Source: Aotearoamyces nothofagi
Taxonomy: Eukaryota; Ascomycota; Leotiomycetes; Leotiales; Tympanidaceae
Length of the DNA stretch: 64,000 bases
Direction of reading: 5' to 3'
Assembly: GCA_015345905.1 (NCBI GenBank)
Contig: JADDTR010000023.1
Coordinates: 62,001-126,000, forward strand
Each line of letters starts with the position of its first letter. Within the stretch, counting starts at the first letter, position 1. Below, one piece after another: positions 10,408-22,109 of this stretch. Below the pieces are notes generated by a model. It was given only the letters and a program-made list of their open reading frames with translations. It was not told where the DNA came from and did not search any database. The position numbers were made by a program, and so were the translations under genes.

Positions 10408-12566
10408 TTAAACGTTGGGAGACAATAAATCGTACTTTACACAATTCTCCACCTGGTTGATATGTCAGTCATTCTCGTCTATAATGGTATGCGGTACGGC
10501 AACTTACATCTTCAATAGAAGCCTGGACGAGTTTCCTTGCTTCCAGGCCAGCCCAAACCCTTAGCATTGAGTAATCACCTTGTCTTAGCATCCCTCCGCC
10601 ACTCTGAGCACCCAGCTGTCTGAGAATTGGCAGAGCACTCGACAACAGATCAATATCGGAATTCAAACTTTTTCCGATACCTTCGAGTAGTAAAATGCTG
10701 AGGACGACATTTACAAAGTCGCCTTCCAACCTGACATGGTGCATTCTTACCATAGTCAAAACTTCATTCAAGATATCTCCGATTTTCATATTACCTAAAG
10801 CTAGTGTTCTGCTTTTAACACCAAGAACAAGATGCTGCATCTTAAGGGCGAAGATCTCTTGATCGAGAACTGCGTCTGGTTGCCGGCAGCGCTCACACAT
10901 GAGATTGCCGGCTTTATAACCATCAAATTCGGCAACAGCCTTGAAAAGGTCCAGGAAGTTGCGTCGGTTGGTTGCATTCAATTCTGTAACCAATCCAGTG
11001 TCAATGAATATAAGCTGTGGCCGATATCCTTCTCTATCGATCTTTTTAAGTTCTGCTTCCCAGGCTTCAGTATCTTTATTATGACGATATGGACGCAATC
11101 TTGCCAAAACTTGTTCTGTGACATCTAGCTGTGCCTCTGGTTTCTCGTTTTTGTGCTTGTTAAACGGCAGACGAGGCTTTTCTGACTGGTAGAATCGGAC
11201 CATAATGTTTCCGGGGTGGAGGTCAGCGTGGACGAAGTTGTCTAATAGAAGCATGTGAAGGAATGCATCTAGGCCTTCCTCGGCGAGTTCTTCTTGGAAG
11301 ACACCGCCGCCATTCTCTATAAAGTCTGATAGGGGTATTCCTTGGGCAAATTCTTCAACTAAGATATGTCTCGTTGTAAACTCGGAATACGGGAATGGAA
11401 ACCATGCAGTAGTCCTGTGTTTAAAGTTCTTTCGGAAAATTGATAGATTGGCAGACTCGATCCGAAGGTCTAATTGAAGACGCATCATCTCACCGAACTG
11501 TCCAACTTCATCGGGCAGTGAGAGCCATTCAACAGTGGGTATCGCATTCAAACAAGCAGCAAACATTCCCATGATTCGCAAGTCACGTCGGACGGTTCTC
11601 TCTACACCTGGGTGAAGAACCTTGATCGCCACATAGCTCGAAGGAACACGCTGCGGGATGCTCTTTATCATGGTATCAACATTCCTTCTTAGATCTTTGC
11701 GAAGATTGAAAGGTTCCTCTATTAGGTCGGAATCTCCTGGAATGGCCAAGCTACGCTTTAATTTAGCTTTATAGACTTGTGCTATGGCGCCAACACCTAA
11801 TGGCTTCTCGTCGAACTCCTCGAATATGTCCTCGAACTTCCTTCCATCGAAGGCTCGTTCAACGATTCGCATAGTCGCTTCCAAAGAGTGCGCAGGCGCA
11901 TTAGAATGTAGCCGGGACATTATCTTACACATCTCTGTTGGGAAGATATCAGATCGCGATGCAGCCCATTGGCCAAGCTATTTATTATGAGCGGGATTCC
12001 ACAGAAAACGAGAAGCCAAATACCTTGATAAATGCTGGGCCTGCTCGCTCCATCGACTTCACGAGAAACCAATACCACCAAAGGCTCCCTGTCCTTTCGT
12101 TGTCGTGCTTGGGGTCTCTTTGACCTAACCATAATGCCGGAACGGTGACTATAACTGGGACGAAGATTATGACTAGATGGAGAAATCTGAAGGTTGTGCA
12201 GATGGGCTCCCATATATAAAGATCAACAAATAATATTATGCTGTGCCGAAATCGCGAAAAGCCCCGGTCGTGATCCTGTAACTTCTTCTCGATCTCATCC
12301 CTTGAAGCCTGTAGCATACGCCCTTCCGCCGTATGCTCGGTGCCATTATTGTCTTTTTCGGACAGGTGGATAAACAGCGAAGGGCTCAGAGCTGCCGCTG
12401 CCCAGAGCACAGTGCGCCCTCCACGTGGTGTGCGGAAATGGCGACTACTCCCACCTGAATATCGATTTAGGACAGTCCGCAGGCTTTTGGTAGACGCGTT
12501 CGGCGCTCTTGCTCGAGGTATGCTCTGACGAAGACATAGCCGGCCAAGGGCCAGAGCTGTCCTCAT
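10408..12566 (-). CDS. CQD1: mitochondrial UbiB/ABC1 atypical kinase, ADCK2/Cqd1 type
   Basis: UbiB-family proteins are atypical kinase-like ATPases that govern coenzyme Q level and distribution; Cqd1 (yeast YPL109C, related to human ADCK2) sits in the mitochondrial inner membrane. Three exons: 12024-12566, 10508-11977, 10408-10452, 685 residues. The N-terminus is Arg/Ser-rich with no early acidic residues, fitting a presequence, then a membrane segment (LHLVIIFVPVIVTVPALWLG). Exon 2 begins LGQWAASRSD, the KxGQ-like UbiB motif, then PLGVGAIAQVYKA (Ala-rich loop), VAIKVLHPGV (ATP lysine), NFVHADLHPGNIM (catalytic loop) and FIDTGLV (DFG equivalent). The last exon adds VENCVKYDLLSPNV. Divergent from CYC3. 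The exact subfamily is less certain than the family. Confidence 0.88.
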
Positions 12567-13112
12567 GTTTGCAAGGTGAGATCCTCTTGAGGAAGAGGGT
12601 CGCGGTTATTCGGGCACCATTTCGATGGCCAATTCGCACCGTGGCAGGCAGGAGTTGAGTCCCGCCGTCTAGAACTTGGAGACTTGCCCTCTTTCATGTG
12701 ACATCAGGCCGCATTCCTACGTATGCCTAAACTACAAGGCACAAATATCATGTTCCAGAGGCTCCGTCCTTGTAAAAACATTAAAGATAGAAAGGGGGCT
12801 CTCGGGTAGAGATTGTGCTTTCTATATTCCATCACCAAAAATCTATGGCTTCTTTAACATGAAATCTTATGGCGACTTTGTTTTTTGATCACATGGCTAC
12901 AATGGTCTAGGAGCTTTGAGGGAAGCGTTCGGATAAGACCGGGCGTCCGGTGGCAGAATTTAATCTATCATCTCTTCCTCTCCGGTTGCTCGCCTCTTCC
13001 TAATCGCGCAGCTCAAAACGTAGCCTTGCCTCCACGAAGGTCTGGAAGGCTATTTCGACATATATTTGAGGTTTTAAGAAACCCGCAAGACTAACCGTCG
13101 CCATCTATCGTG
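12567..13112. promoter_or_regulatory. shared upstream region of the Cqd1-like and CYC3 genes
   Basis: A 546 bp divergent spacer. No coding exon of either gene extends into it. Both products act in mitochondria (CoQ handling, cytochrome c heme attachment), so joint control is a reasonable inference; no element was identified. Confidence 0.45.
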
Positions 13113-14149
13113 ATGGGTTGGTTCTGGAGTGATGCGCCTGCTCCGGCAGCTCACTCTACTCCTCACCTTGCTCTACGTGATACTAGCCTTACACCACCAG
13201 TATGTTATGGGTTTATCTACCTTTGATCCTCCAATTAACGATTTGCAATAGCTAGGTTGCCCAATGCATCAGCAGAGTGCGACTCCCTCACAGCGAAACC
13301 CCCAAGCTGTAGAATCCGCCTGCCCCTATACATCTCCGGAAACTCCCAATCCGCACAAGGAAACACAGCCCAGCAGCCGGTCTAGACTGTCAAAGTTCAA
13401 TCCCCTGAATTACATGTTCTCCGATCTTTCGCAGGAACGGGCCGAAAAGCAAACGATCTCTCTAGACACAGAGCGGGAACCATCTTCCATTCCGAGGGGA
13501 ACGGGCGATGGAAACTGGGAGTATCCCTCACCTCAGCAGATGTACAATGCGCTTTTGCGCAAAGGGTACGACGATACAGATCCTACAGCTGTCACTTCAA
13601 TGGTTTCCGTTCATAATTTCTTGAACGAGGGTGCTTGGAATGAGGTTAAAACCTGGGAAGGTCTGTTCAGCCATGGACTCGCGGACGGATGGAAGAAATG
13701 CCGGAGGGGCGAACAAGGCATTGATCCTTCAGTAGCAGACACAGCAGATCCAAAGTTGCTCAGATTTAGTGGAAGGCCTAATGATATCTCACCTAAAGCG
13801 CAGATTGTGCAGGTCCTGGGCTGGTTGTATCCCGGCTACTACGAGTGAGTCTCTTGTGGCTAGGCTAACATGATGAAAACATTGCTAACTGAGCAGGACT
13901 AAACCCCCCTTTGATAGACACGATTGGTTCGTTGAAAGAAAGGTTGGCGATCAAGTCAAGGAGATCAGATATGTGATCGACTTTTACGAAGCACCCGACG
14001 ATTCTGATGGTGAGCCTGTCTTCCATCTTGATGTGAGGCCAGCGGTCGATAGCCCAATCCTAGCGATGGAACGGATGATGCGTTGGGGTGGTGATGTGTG
14101 GTACCGGGCATCAGGGGCAGCGGCACGTGAAGGAAACAAGAGTACTTAA
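13113..14149 (+). CDS. CYC3: holocytochrome c synthase (cytochrome c heme lyase)
   Basis: Attaches heme to apocytochrome c in the mitochondrial intermembrane space; this is cyt-2 of Neurospora. Three exons: 13113-13199, 13252-13844, 13897-14149, 310 residues. The start MGWFWSD is typical. Exon 2 opens LGCPMHQQ, a CP heme-regulatory motif, with a second (SACPYTS) nearby. The core [18 protein letters not shown] is followed by [13 protein letters not shown], which holds the heme-ligand His, and [14 protein letters not shown]. The third exon gives [17 protein letters not shown] and the conserved [15 protein letters not shown]. Length and order are normal and nothing essential is missing. A CYC2-like gene, known in yeast to assist this enzyme, lies 38 kb to the right. 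Confidence 0.94.
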
Positions 14150-14631
14150 GTCGGAGCCAGCTTCAGTTCTCGTTCTATTTAGCAATACTGGTCTTGGCGT
14201 ACGGGGTGGATTTCACTAATCGCTACAACGGCGCACTATAGCGCTCACACAAACGGACTTCTCAGGCACCTTAGGGCATCCGACGTAGCCCCTTTAATTG
14301 TACAGTATTTATAAGTATAAAGCCTTGTTTTATGATTTGTATTATGGTTTATAGAAAATATATTGTTTTCTGTAAAGCCTCGGTTGCAAAATGATTTTTG
14401 AGAAGGTACAGATATTAGCATATTAAGTTGTAATAAACAATCCTAACTCTATATTAACATCGAGTAATCAGATCCAAACAGCCACAAGCATATCTATGTC
14501 CAAAGAAGTATCTTCTCGTCCATTAGGTGGTTCCGTTTCAGCCTCAACAGCATCCTTAACAGCATCCTCAACATTTCCCTCGACTGCTGGAGTTTCATCT
14601 CCTTTCTTACCTTCAGAATCATTAGGCACAA
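14150..14631. other. AT-rich convergent spacer
   Basis: It lies between the 3' ends of CYC3 and the lipase-fold gene. An overlapping acidic frame on the minus strand (14468-14779) runs into the 3' end of that gene; it could mark a different true C-terminus (see that entry). Nothing else seen. Confidence 0.4.
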
Positions 14632-16317
14632 CTACATCACCATCCCCATCCCGAGCCCATCCCCGTTCATCTGCCTTGCTCCCACCCCGTTCATCGTCGA
14701 AACACCCTCCCCCACCGGCCGACCTCCATGTGAGAACCTCCACAGACGACTCAACTGTCTCAGCGTCCGCCCCTCGCACTCTCTCGCTCCCATCCTAGCT
14801 TTTCCCACGCCATCAATGCCCATAGCGCCAGCAGTTCCCCAACTCGCTCTTTTCTCACCCCTACCCTCTTTCTGGCCTTTGGGCGAAATGTCGGGTGACA
14901 TGAGCGGACTGGGGCTAATCGTCCCATTGATAGATTTTAACGGCAATGCGATCCCCTGAGCAGTGAACTCTCTTTTCACCGCCGTTTCAATGTCGACCTT
15001 CACTATTTCATCCATCATGTCCCCTGAAGAACCCAAGTCTCTTGGGAAAAATGCATCAAGGTAATGCTCGTTCATCATAAAGCCTCCGCTCTGTCTGCGC
15101 TTAACACTCATCTTGGCGTCATCAAGCAGGAAAACTCGTCCGCAGAAGCGGTTATCGAGCACATTCCGTACATTATGGAGAACTCCGCAACGCGCAAAGA
15201 TGTCCGATGATAAGGCGTAATGTTCGACATGGGGAATTACACGCTCGTGATCCTCAACGCGATGTCCAAGGCTTGCGAGAGTGGCTTTAACGGGGCTCGC
15301 TACACTGCCATCTGGACGCGTGAATCTGGCCTGGTTACCGGTAACTCCACAGTGTGAGTTGCTTAAACTGTCGACACGTAATAGAGGGTTGCTTAGATGT
15401 GTTGCTGCAGAGCCAAAAGTGTAGATTTCTAGCTTTGAGAGCACTTCAACGGGGAGATCGGAATGAAGGGTATCCAGTGCGAGAGAGATATGAAGTCCAC
15501 CCGTACCGTGACCTATAAGGATCACTTTCCGAATAGAGTTATTGAGACATGCATCCCGCAGCTGGGAAGTCAGGACACGAGTGGTAGGCGTTGGGAGACT
15601 GAGACAACGTTGCATGAGCGTAGATAGGAGATCTAATATCATCCCATTAGTGCGGTTATGAATACCAGTCACTGGGCGGCCGAAGGTCTTGCTGAGGCGC
15701 TCGCATTGTACTCGTAAAGACCGATTACTAGAGGTATATTAGCTTCAGGTCTCAGATGGAAGGAACCAAGGACAAATAACGTACCTGCACATAATCCCGT
15801 TAACATAGATCCAGCGTTCATCAGAAAATTCTTCAGTCATGGGAGATATTTCACGTCCACACATGATGACCCGATGTCCATTTATGGGCCATGTCATCGC
15901 CGAAGTCAATGCCCAGCACATACTCATATATATAATAGATATGAAGCCCGGGAGGAATAAAGTAACCGGCAATATAGCCATCACCATCCATATCTGAGCC
16001 ACAGCCAGCCAGAACTGCAATACAGTGTCCCTGGCGTCCTGAGGGTTGGACATGCAGCTTCGCATAACCTTCAAAGAACACATGGAAACCATCATGGCCG
16101 GAAGACAGCTGGCATTGAACATCATAATGCGTAGCTCGCCCAATAAAATCTGCAATGGACTCTGTTGATAATTTGAGGGAAACGTTCCACAGAGACCATC
16201 GATTTGCGACGGGATGAAGTTGATCGATGCATTGGAAGGCTGCTGCAGTTGCTGTGGTATCTCATCGCGCAGTTTGGCACTTTCGTCCGAGCTGCTATGT
16301 CGTGATAACCAAGGCAT
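14632..16317 (-). CDS. membrane-anchored alpha/beta-hydrolase-like protein lacking the nucleophile Ser
   Basis: Two exons: 15785-16317 and 14632-15727, 542 residues. I start at 16317 (ccactaccATGCC, protein MPWLSRHSS); an upstream in-frame ATG at 16410 would add 31 residues. Exon 1 has a hydrophobic stretch near residues 107-150. Exon 2 carries a lipase-like core: a strand VILI, then GHGTGG at residues 250-255 where a GxSxG elbow is expected, then LEIYTFGSAATH and VIPHVEHYALSSD with a plausible catalytic His. The elbow's middle residue is Gly252, not Ser, so hydrolase activity is doubtful. The last 45 codons (SRLWRFSHGGRPVG onward) look unlike protein, whereas another frame (14468-14779) is open and acidic, so the 3' end could be shifted. 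Substrate unknown. Confidence 0.68.
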
Positions 16318-16977
16318 GGTAGTGGTGGGTAGTGAGGAATATGGCAGGGGGATAGCAAAGTGAAGTCGATGCTGATGGCATGGTATTATACAGCGGCATA
16401 GCTCCCGCATTAGAAGTTCACCCCATGTTTATACATTCTTAAAGTGGAATGCGCTGCAAGACGGTTCAGAGTAGTGAAATTACATTCCTTACATGGGGCT
16501 AAAACGACATGGGGAAACGTGGGGTTAAGCCTCATGAGATTTGACGCGATTGAACAGAAAGACTTACAGAGGCGGAAAATGACTGGGGATCACCGGATCT
16601 TAAGTCAATGTGACCAAGCGTGAACATAAGGTAGGAAGAATGTATCAATATCATGAGGCTCAGCAGTACAGAGGATAAAGAGTGACATAGTAATGATCCA
16701 GTGAGGTAAAATCGGAAAGTTGATGTCCACATTCATAGAAATCTCCGACAGATCCGCAGCCCGTGAACCGAAGGATAGAGTTCAATTCAATGCCTAGTCC
16801 ATTACCAGGAGAATTCCTCAATACATAGCCATCTCATCGATTCTTCCTTGGCAATTACTTTATTTAATTCCATTCCCGTAAACAGTGCTTCGCCTGGAAT
16901 AAAGCCATTACCTATGGCTAGAACCCTCTTCCACACGCCACGCCTTTCTGTTCCCTGGGATGCGTATTAGTTAATGG
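16318..16977. other. spacer upstream of the lipase-fold gene
   Basis: About 660 bp. Only short shadow frames; nothing recognised. Confidence 0.35.
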
Positions 16978-17735
16978 TTACATGGCTCTGGGTTGAAGCA
17001 TTACCACCTGGTGATGCCACTGCCATCTAACAGCGGTCATGTCATCTCCTATTCTTAACACACCTTCAATCCAGCCACCAATTCTGATGAGCATCCCTCT
17101 AGCTTGCATTGAAGGTTCATCAAGCTTCAGAACATACGACCAACGCTTACTGTCTTCTCCAGTAATCTCTGGTTCTAAATCCTCCCAAACCTCTTCATAT
17201 TCAGTTACAAGACCGGTTATCGGATGCGCCATAGCTCCCTTCTCGAGTATAGTCCCATCTTGTTGTGGATACATGTAGCCTTCATCTCTAACCTCGTCCT
17301 GGGTCTTGCTATCGATCCAGTGGGACCATACCGTATGAGCAGGCTTCTTTAGCTCCTGTGCAGAATATTCTGCAGGTGTACCTTGCGAGCGGCCTGCAAA
17401 AGCCCATTCAAGTTTCTCAATCGCGCCTGCATCGTCTGAATTGTTGGGTATGGTATCTCTGGTCTCTACAGGCTTAAGCACCCTCACATCGACGTAGTTC
17501 TTTGCCCGAGACGTCAACACAACCGTACTATGGGAGCAATGAAGATCAGTCGACCGTCAGAGGGGGAAAGTCATCAGACGCACCTCGTATTCTCCCCTGG
17601 AACCTCATCCTAGAAGACGTGTCTTAGCTGAACGAACTTCGGGTTTGCAAATTCACCTTAGGAATGTGAATAATTTCCCGGGTAAGGATGACCTACGCCC
17701 CAGCGAATGTGCTTTCGAATAGAAATCGATGGCAT
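16978..17735 (-). CDS. HRI1: HRI1-family protein
   Basis: Soluble fungal family named for yeast Hri1, a lipocalin-like fold reported to bind the Hrr25 kinase and Sec72; its molecular role is unknown. Three exons on the minus strand: 17697-17735 (MPSISIRKHIRWG), 17584-17609 (DEVPGENT) and 16978-17527, 204 residues. Phases agree, and the middle exon of 26 bases is needed to restore the family pattern. Recognisable blocks: VVLTSRAKNYVDVRVLKPV near the start, LEWAFAGRS, VWSHWIDSKT, and RGMLIRIGGWIEGVLR near the C-terminus. The last seven residues after WHHQ (VVMLQPRAM) start with a GTGGTA that could be a weak donor, so the C-terminus may differ slightly. Confidence 0.8.
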
Positions 17736-18277
17736 GTCGCCTCTTACTTAATAAGCAGTGCTACTGAATTTATCCGATCGATCGTGTAGGGGTGAACAGT
17801 AGCTTATGGGATCGTGAGGAAGAAGGGTTTCGGGGAACTAACTTTATATCAGTCACAGCGAGGATTACCATCCGAGGGGTCCACCAGCCTCCCGCTTGTT
17901 ACTCGTTATCAGCTTATCTGCGCATACTTAGCTATCTGAGCGTTTAAACGTCACAGCTCTATGGTGCAGACATAGCACCTATATTTGCATAGAAATGGTG
18001 TAGACAAAAAGAGACAGGACAATAGATGATCGATCAAACCGCAACTGGTTATGCAGGATTGTCAAAGCGTCTTGAAAGTTATCGGTGAGAGCCTTCTAGT
18101 CATTTACAACATCTTTCTAATGACATATAAATACTATATATAAATGCTCTTGTTAGTTATCAAGGAATGAGGTGGCAGGTATGTCTGCATGCTGTCCCAC
18201 AGTCAGTTGGAGTTTGATAGTTTAACAATTATCTCATTGTATTGAAGTATTAAACCAGCTGCCTTTCAAGTTCAAAA
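17736..18277. other. spacer between HRI1 and the Ser/Thr-rich membrane protein gene
   Basis: About 540 bp. It contains the HRI1 upstream region and the 3' end of the next minus-strand gene; no gene seen. Confidence 0.35.
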
Positions 18278-18883
18278 TCATCTTACTGTATAAGGCGGCG
18301 GCACATCTAGAATAATATCATTCTCCCTTCGCGTTTCCGTGCTCGTTCTATCCGACAGTATCGTCCATCTATCTTGCAACAGCCACTGAAGCAATGCCGC
18401 TTGTCCAACCACTGTTACTCTTCTGCCTCTTCGCCGACCAACTGCACCTTCCTCGTCATATCCAAGAGCATTGTCCCTCTGTCGCCGTTGCATAAAATGC
18501 TCCCATTTGAGGTCCGGCTCAGTCTTACGTGCAGCATTATATGCGCAATTAAGACGATGTTTGCGATGAGAAGTAAGGAGCAAACGTCCTATAAGGAAGA
18601 CTAAAACAGTCACAATGGCAACGATCCATACGATTGGAAAGGTAGAGGTGTTGGATATTGAGGGAGATGATGTGGAGTTGTCGAGGGTAGGATAAGGAGT
18701 GCTGGTGTTCGAAGCTGATGATGATGTCGAAGTCGTATTGCGAGATAACGGAGGGAAAACTGTAGAGGTAGGGACTTGACTCATGTTCTGAGAAGTCGTA
18801 GAAGGGAGGAATATCAGCGAGGGAGTCGGGGATGCTGAAATCATCAAGGAGATGATGCTCGTTGAAATTATAGGAATAGACAT
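18278..18883 (-). CDS. Ser/Thr-rich single-pass membrane protein with C-terminal PPPY
   Basis: Intronless, 201 residues. The N-terminus is hydrophobic enough for a signal peptide (ISTSIISLMISASP). Residues about 28-82 are a Ser/Thr/Asn-rich stalk likely to be O-glycosylated. One TM spans about 83-104 (PIVWIVAIVTVLVFLIGRLLL), followed by a basic stop-transfer (HRKHR). The 95-residue cytosolic tail ends VPPPYTVR, a PPxY motif of the kind bound by WW domains of Rsp5-type ubiquitin ligases. The layout resembles fungal wall-stress sensors and SKG6-like proteins, but no homolog is recognised. The PPxY suggests regulated ubiquitination or recruitment of a ligase (inference). Confidence 0.7.
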   Translation of the reverse strand: MSIPIISTSIISLMISASPTPSLIFLPSTTSQNMSQVPTSTVFPPLSRNTTSTSSSASNTSTPYPTLDNSTSSPSISNTSTFPIVWIVAIVTVLVFLIGRLLLTSHRKHRLNCAYNAARKTEPDLKWEHFMQRRQRDNALGYDEEGAVGRRRGRRVTVVGQAALLQWLLQDRWTILSDRTSTETRRENDIILDVPPPYTVR

Positions 18884-19798
18884 TGTGAGCTGGAAGTCTG
18901 AGAGGTTGAAAGTTCGAAATTGATAGACAGGAACAAAAATATAGTCGAGGAAATGAAACTATTGAAATAGAATGCCCATACTTATATGTCTTAATCTTTC
19001 GTTGCCAAAAAATCCATCATGCGTATAAGCGCTGTTGGGATCACTTATATGCCTTGCCGTGGCTTCTATGTGCGGCGGGACACGGCACGGCGGGTGATGG
19101 TTCCAACGGGCGCATGGAGCGCTGTTGGAGGCTGAGCCGGCACCAACATACTCCTGCAGTAGTGGCAAGGCAAAATATTACCTAATTTTACTAGTGCCTC
19201 CAGTTATAGAACAACTGGGAATTTTTGCTTATTCGTAGATCTGAGAAGGGCGATGTAAATATGGGAGAATCGCCTTGGCTCCCTGTCGGACAACTGGATG
19301 GGCTGGCGTGCTTTGAATCTCCTCATCCGGCATTCTGCTGTGGAGGAGCACACCTCAAAAACTATTATAAAGGCTTATATGATATACAACGGATCTGGGA
19401 TTTGGTGTCCGATAATTCTCAGTTCCATAAATATGTGAGTGTTTTACGCTATACAAGCATGGCAGCAATCGACTTGAAAGCAAATTGCTAAATATATAAC
19501 TGGAGATTTCTAGCTACGTATAGCTCGACTGTATAAGTATACCATATATGTCAAAGAATCCAAGAGGTCCGCCATATTTTTAACATTTATAAATCATAAT
19601 ACAAAGAGAAGTTTATTACTTATTCTCAATTAGCTATCAGAAATATAACATAGATTGAGCAATTGCCAGTTATGTACATTGTGCGACTCAACTGAAATTC
19701 CAACCACGTATCGTAGAGTTACAAGTACCAACAAACAGTAACAAATCCATATGTAGATTTTACCAGTGACGGGGGAGACCCGCAGTCCAACATGCCGT
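18884..19798. other. AT-rich spacer
   Basis: About 900 bp. The open frame at 19225-19491 (88 codons, +) is not similar to anything known to me and has no context. Nothing else is supported. Confidence 0.4.
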
Positions 19799-22109
19799 TT
19801 AGTCGGTGTCGCGATCAGTATGCCAGTGGATATATTTCATCAGGCGCCAGTGTGCACTGGCGCGTCGAATTTCCTTTCCCCAGAAGAAAAGTGGAATGTT
19901 CATTAGCAATACTCCTGCAGAAATACCAGCCATTGCACCGAAAGCTTTAGCGTAACCGTCTTCAGCCACCCACGGATTCGTATAAAATGAGAGAAGAAAG
20001 CCAAAGGCCGCTGAAGATAAGGGAGAATGATTAGTTTTAGAGAGTTGAAATAGGAGGGGGATTGCAACAGGTCATTCTCATCTTGAAAAAAGGGCTATGT
20101 GAAGAAATAGACAGGTAAATATAATAGAAAGAGAACATACCTTTGAAGGATACTTGGGTTACGGTGATCTCACCGGCAATTGGCCGATATGCGTCGACTG
20201 GTGGTGCGTAAGCAATACATTTAGGGTGATAAGAGGAAGATGGGGTGTAGACGAAAAGGACTCACTTGTGTAGACGAGCGATACATTGGTGGCCTGTACA
20301 ATTGAGAAGTTAACTATAAGAGTGTTAGTCATATATTCGAGTAGCAATTTGTGTGCTAGAGACTTACGAAGGCCAAGTCCGATTGTCGGCACCATCCAAT
20401 GCCACTTGTATTGAACCCCGAGCCCATATAGAATAAGAGCAAGAGGAGCGGTAACACATGTCATTAAAACTGCTGGCAGCCGAAACTCCGGCTCTCGAAC
20501 ACCGCCATTTCGACGAGTGAAATAATCGGCAACCATTTCTGATGCCTTACCACTGAAGAAGATACCGATGAGGGACCCAACGAATGCTGAGATGAAACAA
20601 AGCGAACTCTGCAAGGCTGAGAAGCCATAAGCAGTGCTGAATGCTGACGCGACGTTAGATGTAATGGCCACCAAGAAACCAATCGTAACTGCCATGACCA
20701 AAGCTGCCCAGAGGACCTATAGGAGTATCAGTCGCAGATTTAGTAGAGGTAGCTAGATTTTGCCTTACTGGGGGCAGAAGAATAAGAATGAACGGCCGAA
20801 ACATCATTGCTAGTACAGATTCCTGAGTATATACCCCATGGCACAGCTTCAGCCGTTGCGCATATGGCAGCTTCTGATACCTACCAACGGATGCTGTCGG
20901 TGATTCCACATCGGCAACCTCGTCAGCATGCTTATATGCAGGCTTTTCACTCTGCTCAGGATTTATCTCTGAGACGGCTGTATCGTCTTCGTATACACGC
21001 TGAAAGGAGGTTTCAGGGAATGTAAAGAATGTTAAGATCAAAAGCGCCCCAATTAAAGCACTGGCAACATAATAATCCACTCTCCAAGGATGGGAAATAC
21101 TGATAAGACCATCGACAATAATACCTCCAGCAACTCCAAGGCTCAGCGCTGTTGTATAAAGTCTGTTATAATATTAGTATATTGCTTTATTAAAAGCACA
21201 ATGAAAGGGGGATGCCTACGCCATGACAGTTCCACGTTCGTGCAGGAAGAATACTATTGGTGTGTCAGCAAAATATGTAGTGTTAAGATCGAAAGGTATC
21301 ATCTCGAGAAATTATGGGTCTTACTATCAGAGATGGTCACAGGTGCAATGCCCTCAGCAGCTCCAGCGGAGAGGCCGATGAATATACGAGAAGCTAAAAA
21401 ACTGCCATAAGATGTTGTAAAGGCTGCCCAGAGTGCTGCTCCCAGATATATCGTAAATGATATAATATACATTGGTCGTCGTCCATACTTGTTCATCAAT
21501 GGGATCCATAACAGATTAGAGATGCCTTGGAAGAGTGAAGTAGTCGTGAAGAAGTATGCCGTTTTGCCGATTGCACTTTCAAGGCCAGTAGGAGTTGCAA
21601 GTGCATCAGGGAAAAAGTCGAGTGCTGTCTCAACAATCTGGATAGTCGGGCCAGCCGCAAGAAAGTTGCAGGCTACCATTGCTAGACATACAAGAGTAGC
21701 TATATACCACTTGTAGAGTTGTGACCTAGTCATAATTGTCAGTATTCCAACAAGCGGTACACAGGTGTGGTTGAAGAGATGGACAGGAGTAAAAGGACAT
21801 CTCGTCAAGCGCAAACTGGCTGTAAATAGACAAGACCTCTGTCAGTTGTCGGTGATGTGTTCCTATTCAATTACAGCAATACGCCGCGATGTCCGGTTAC
21901 CCCTTTCCACAACCTTTCATTTTAACATACCAGTTGAGAGGATCGTTAGGGTCATTTGATGGCCTTGGATTCTTGATGACTTCGCTTGTGAGAGGGTCAT
22001 GATGCTGGATTGTGCCATACGTGCCAACTCTTTCTGCGCGAGTAGTAGTTGCTTGAAGAATCTCAGCCTCCGTCTGAGGAGGAGAAGGGGCTGGCGCGAG
22101 TGCTGCCAT
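19799..22109 (-). CDS. MFS transporter, DHA1-type (multidrug/polyamine-like)
   Basis: Plasma-membrane 12-TM proton antiporter family; the substrate is unknown. I rebuilt eight exons (about 21931-22109, 21725-21325, 21253-21220, 21162-20769, 20716-20368, 20313-20267, 20197-20141, 20010-19799), in phase throughout, giving about 557 residues. The N-terminus holds DPNDPLNWSQLYKWY, the cytosolic DHA1 signature before TM1. TM2-3 carry NKYGRRPMYI (motif A) and the next helices GIAPVTISDIFFLHERGTV. After exon 4 comes HPWRVDYYVASALIG, then a hydrophilic central loop, and at the end DAYRPIAGEITVTQVSFK and NIPLFFWGKEIRR. The frame looks intact. It is divergent from the FAD oxidoreductase with 648 bp between starts, so the two may be co-expressed. 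Confidence 0.9.

Noticed and set aside
19225-19491. 88-codon frame between the Ser/Thr-rich gene and the MFS gene
   Set aside because: No resemblance to a family, AT-rich surroundings, no supporting context.
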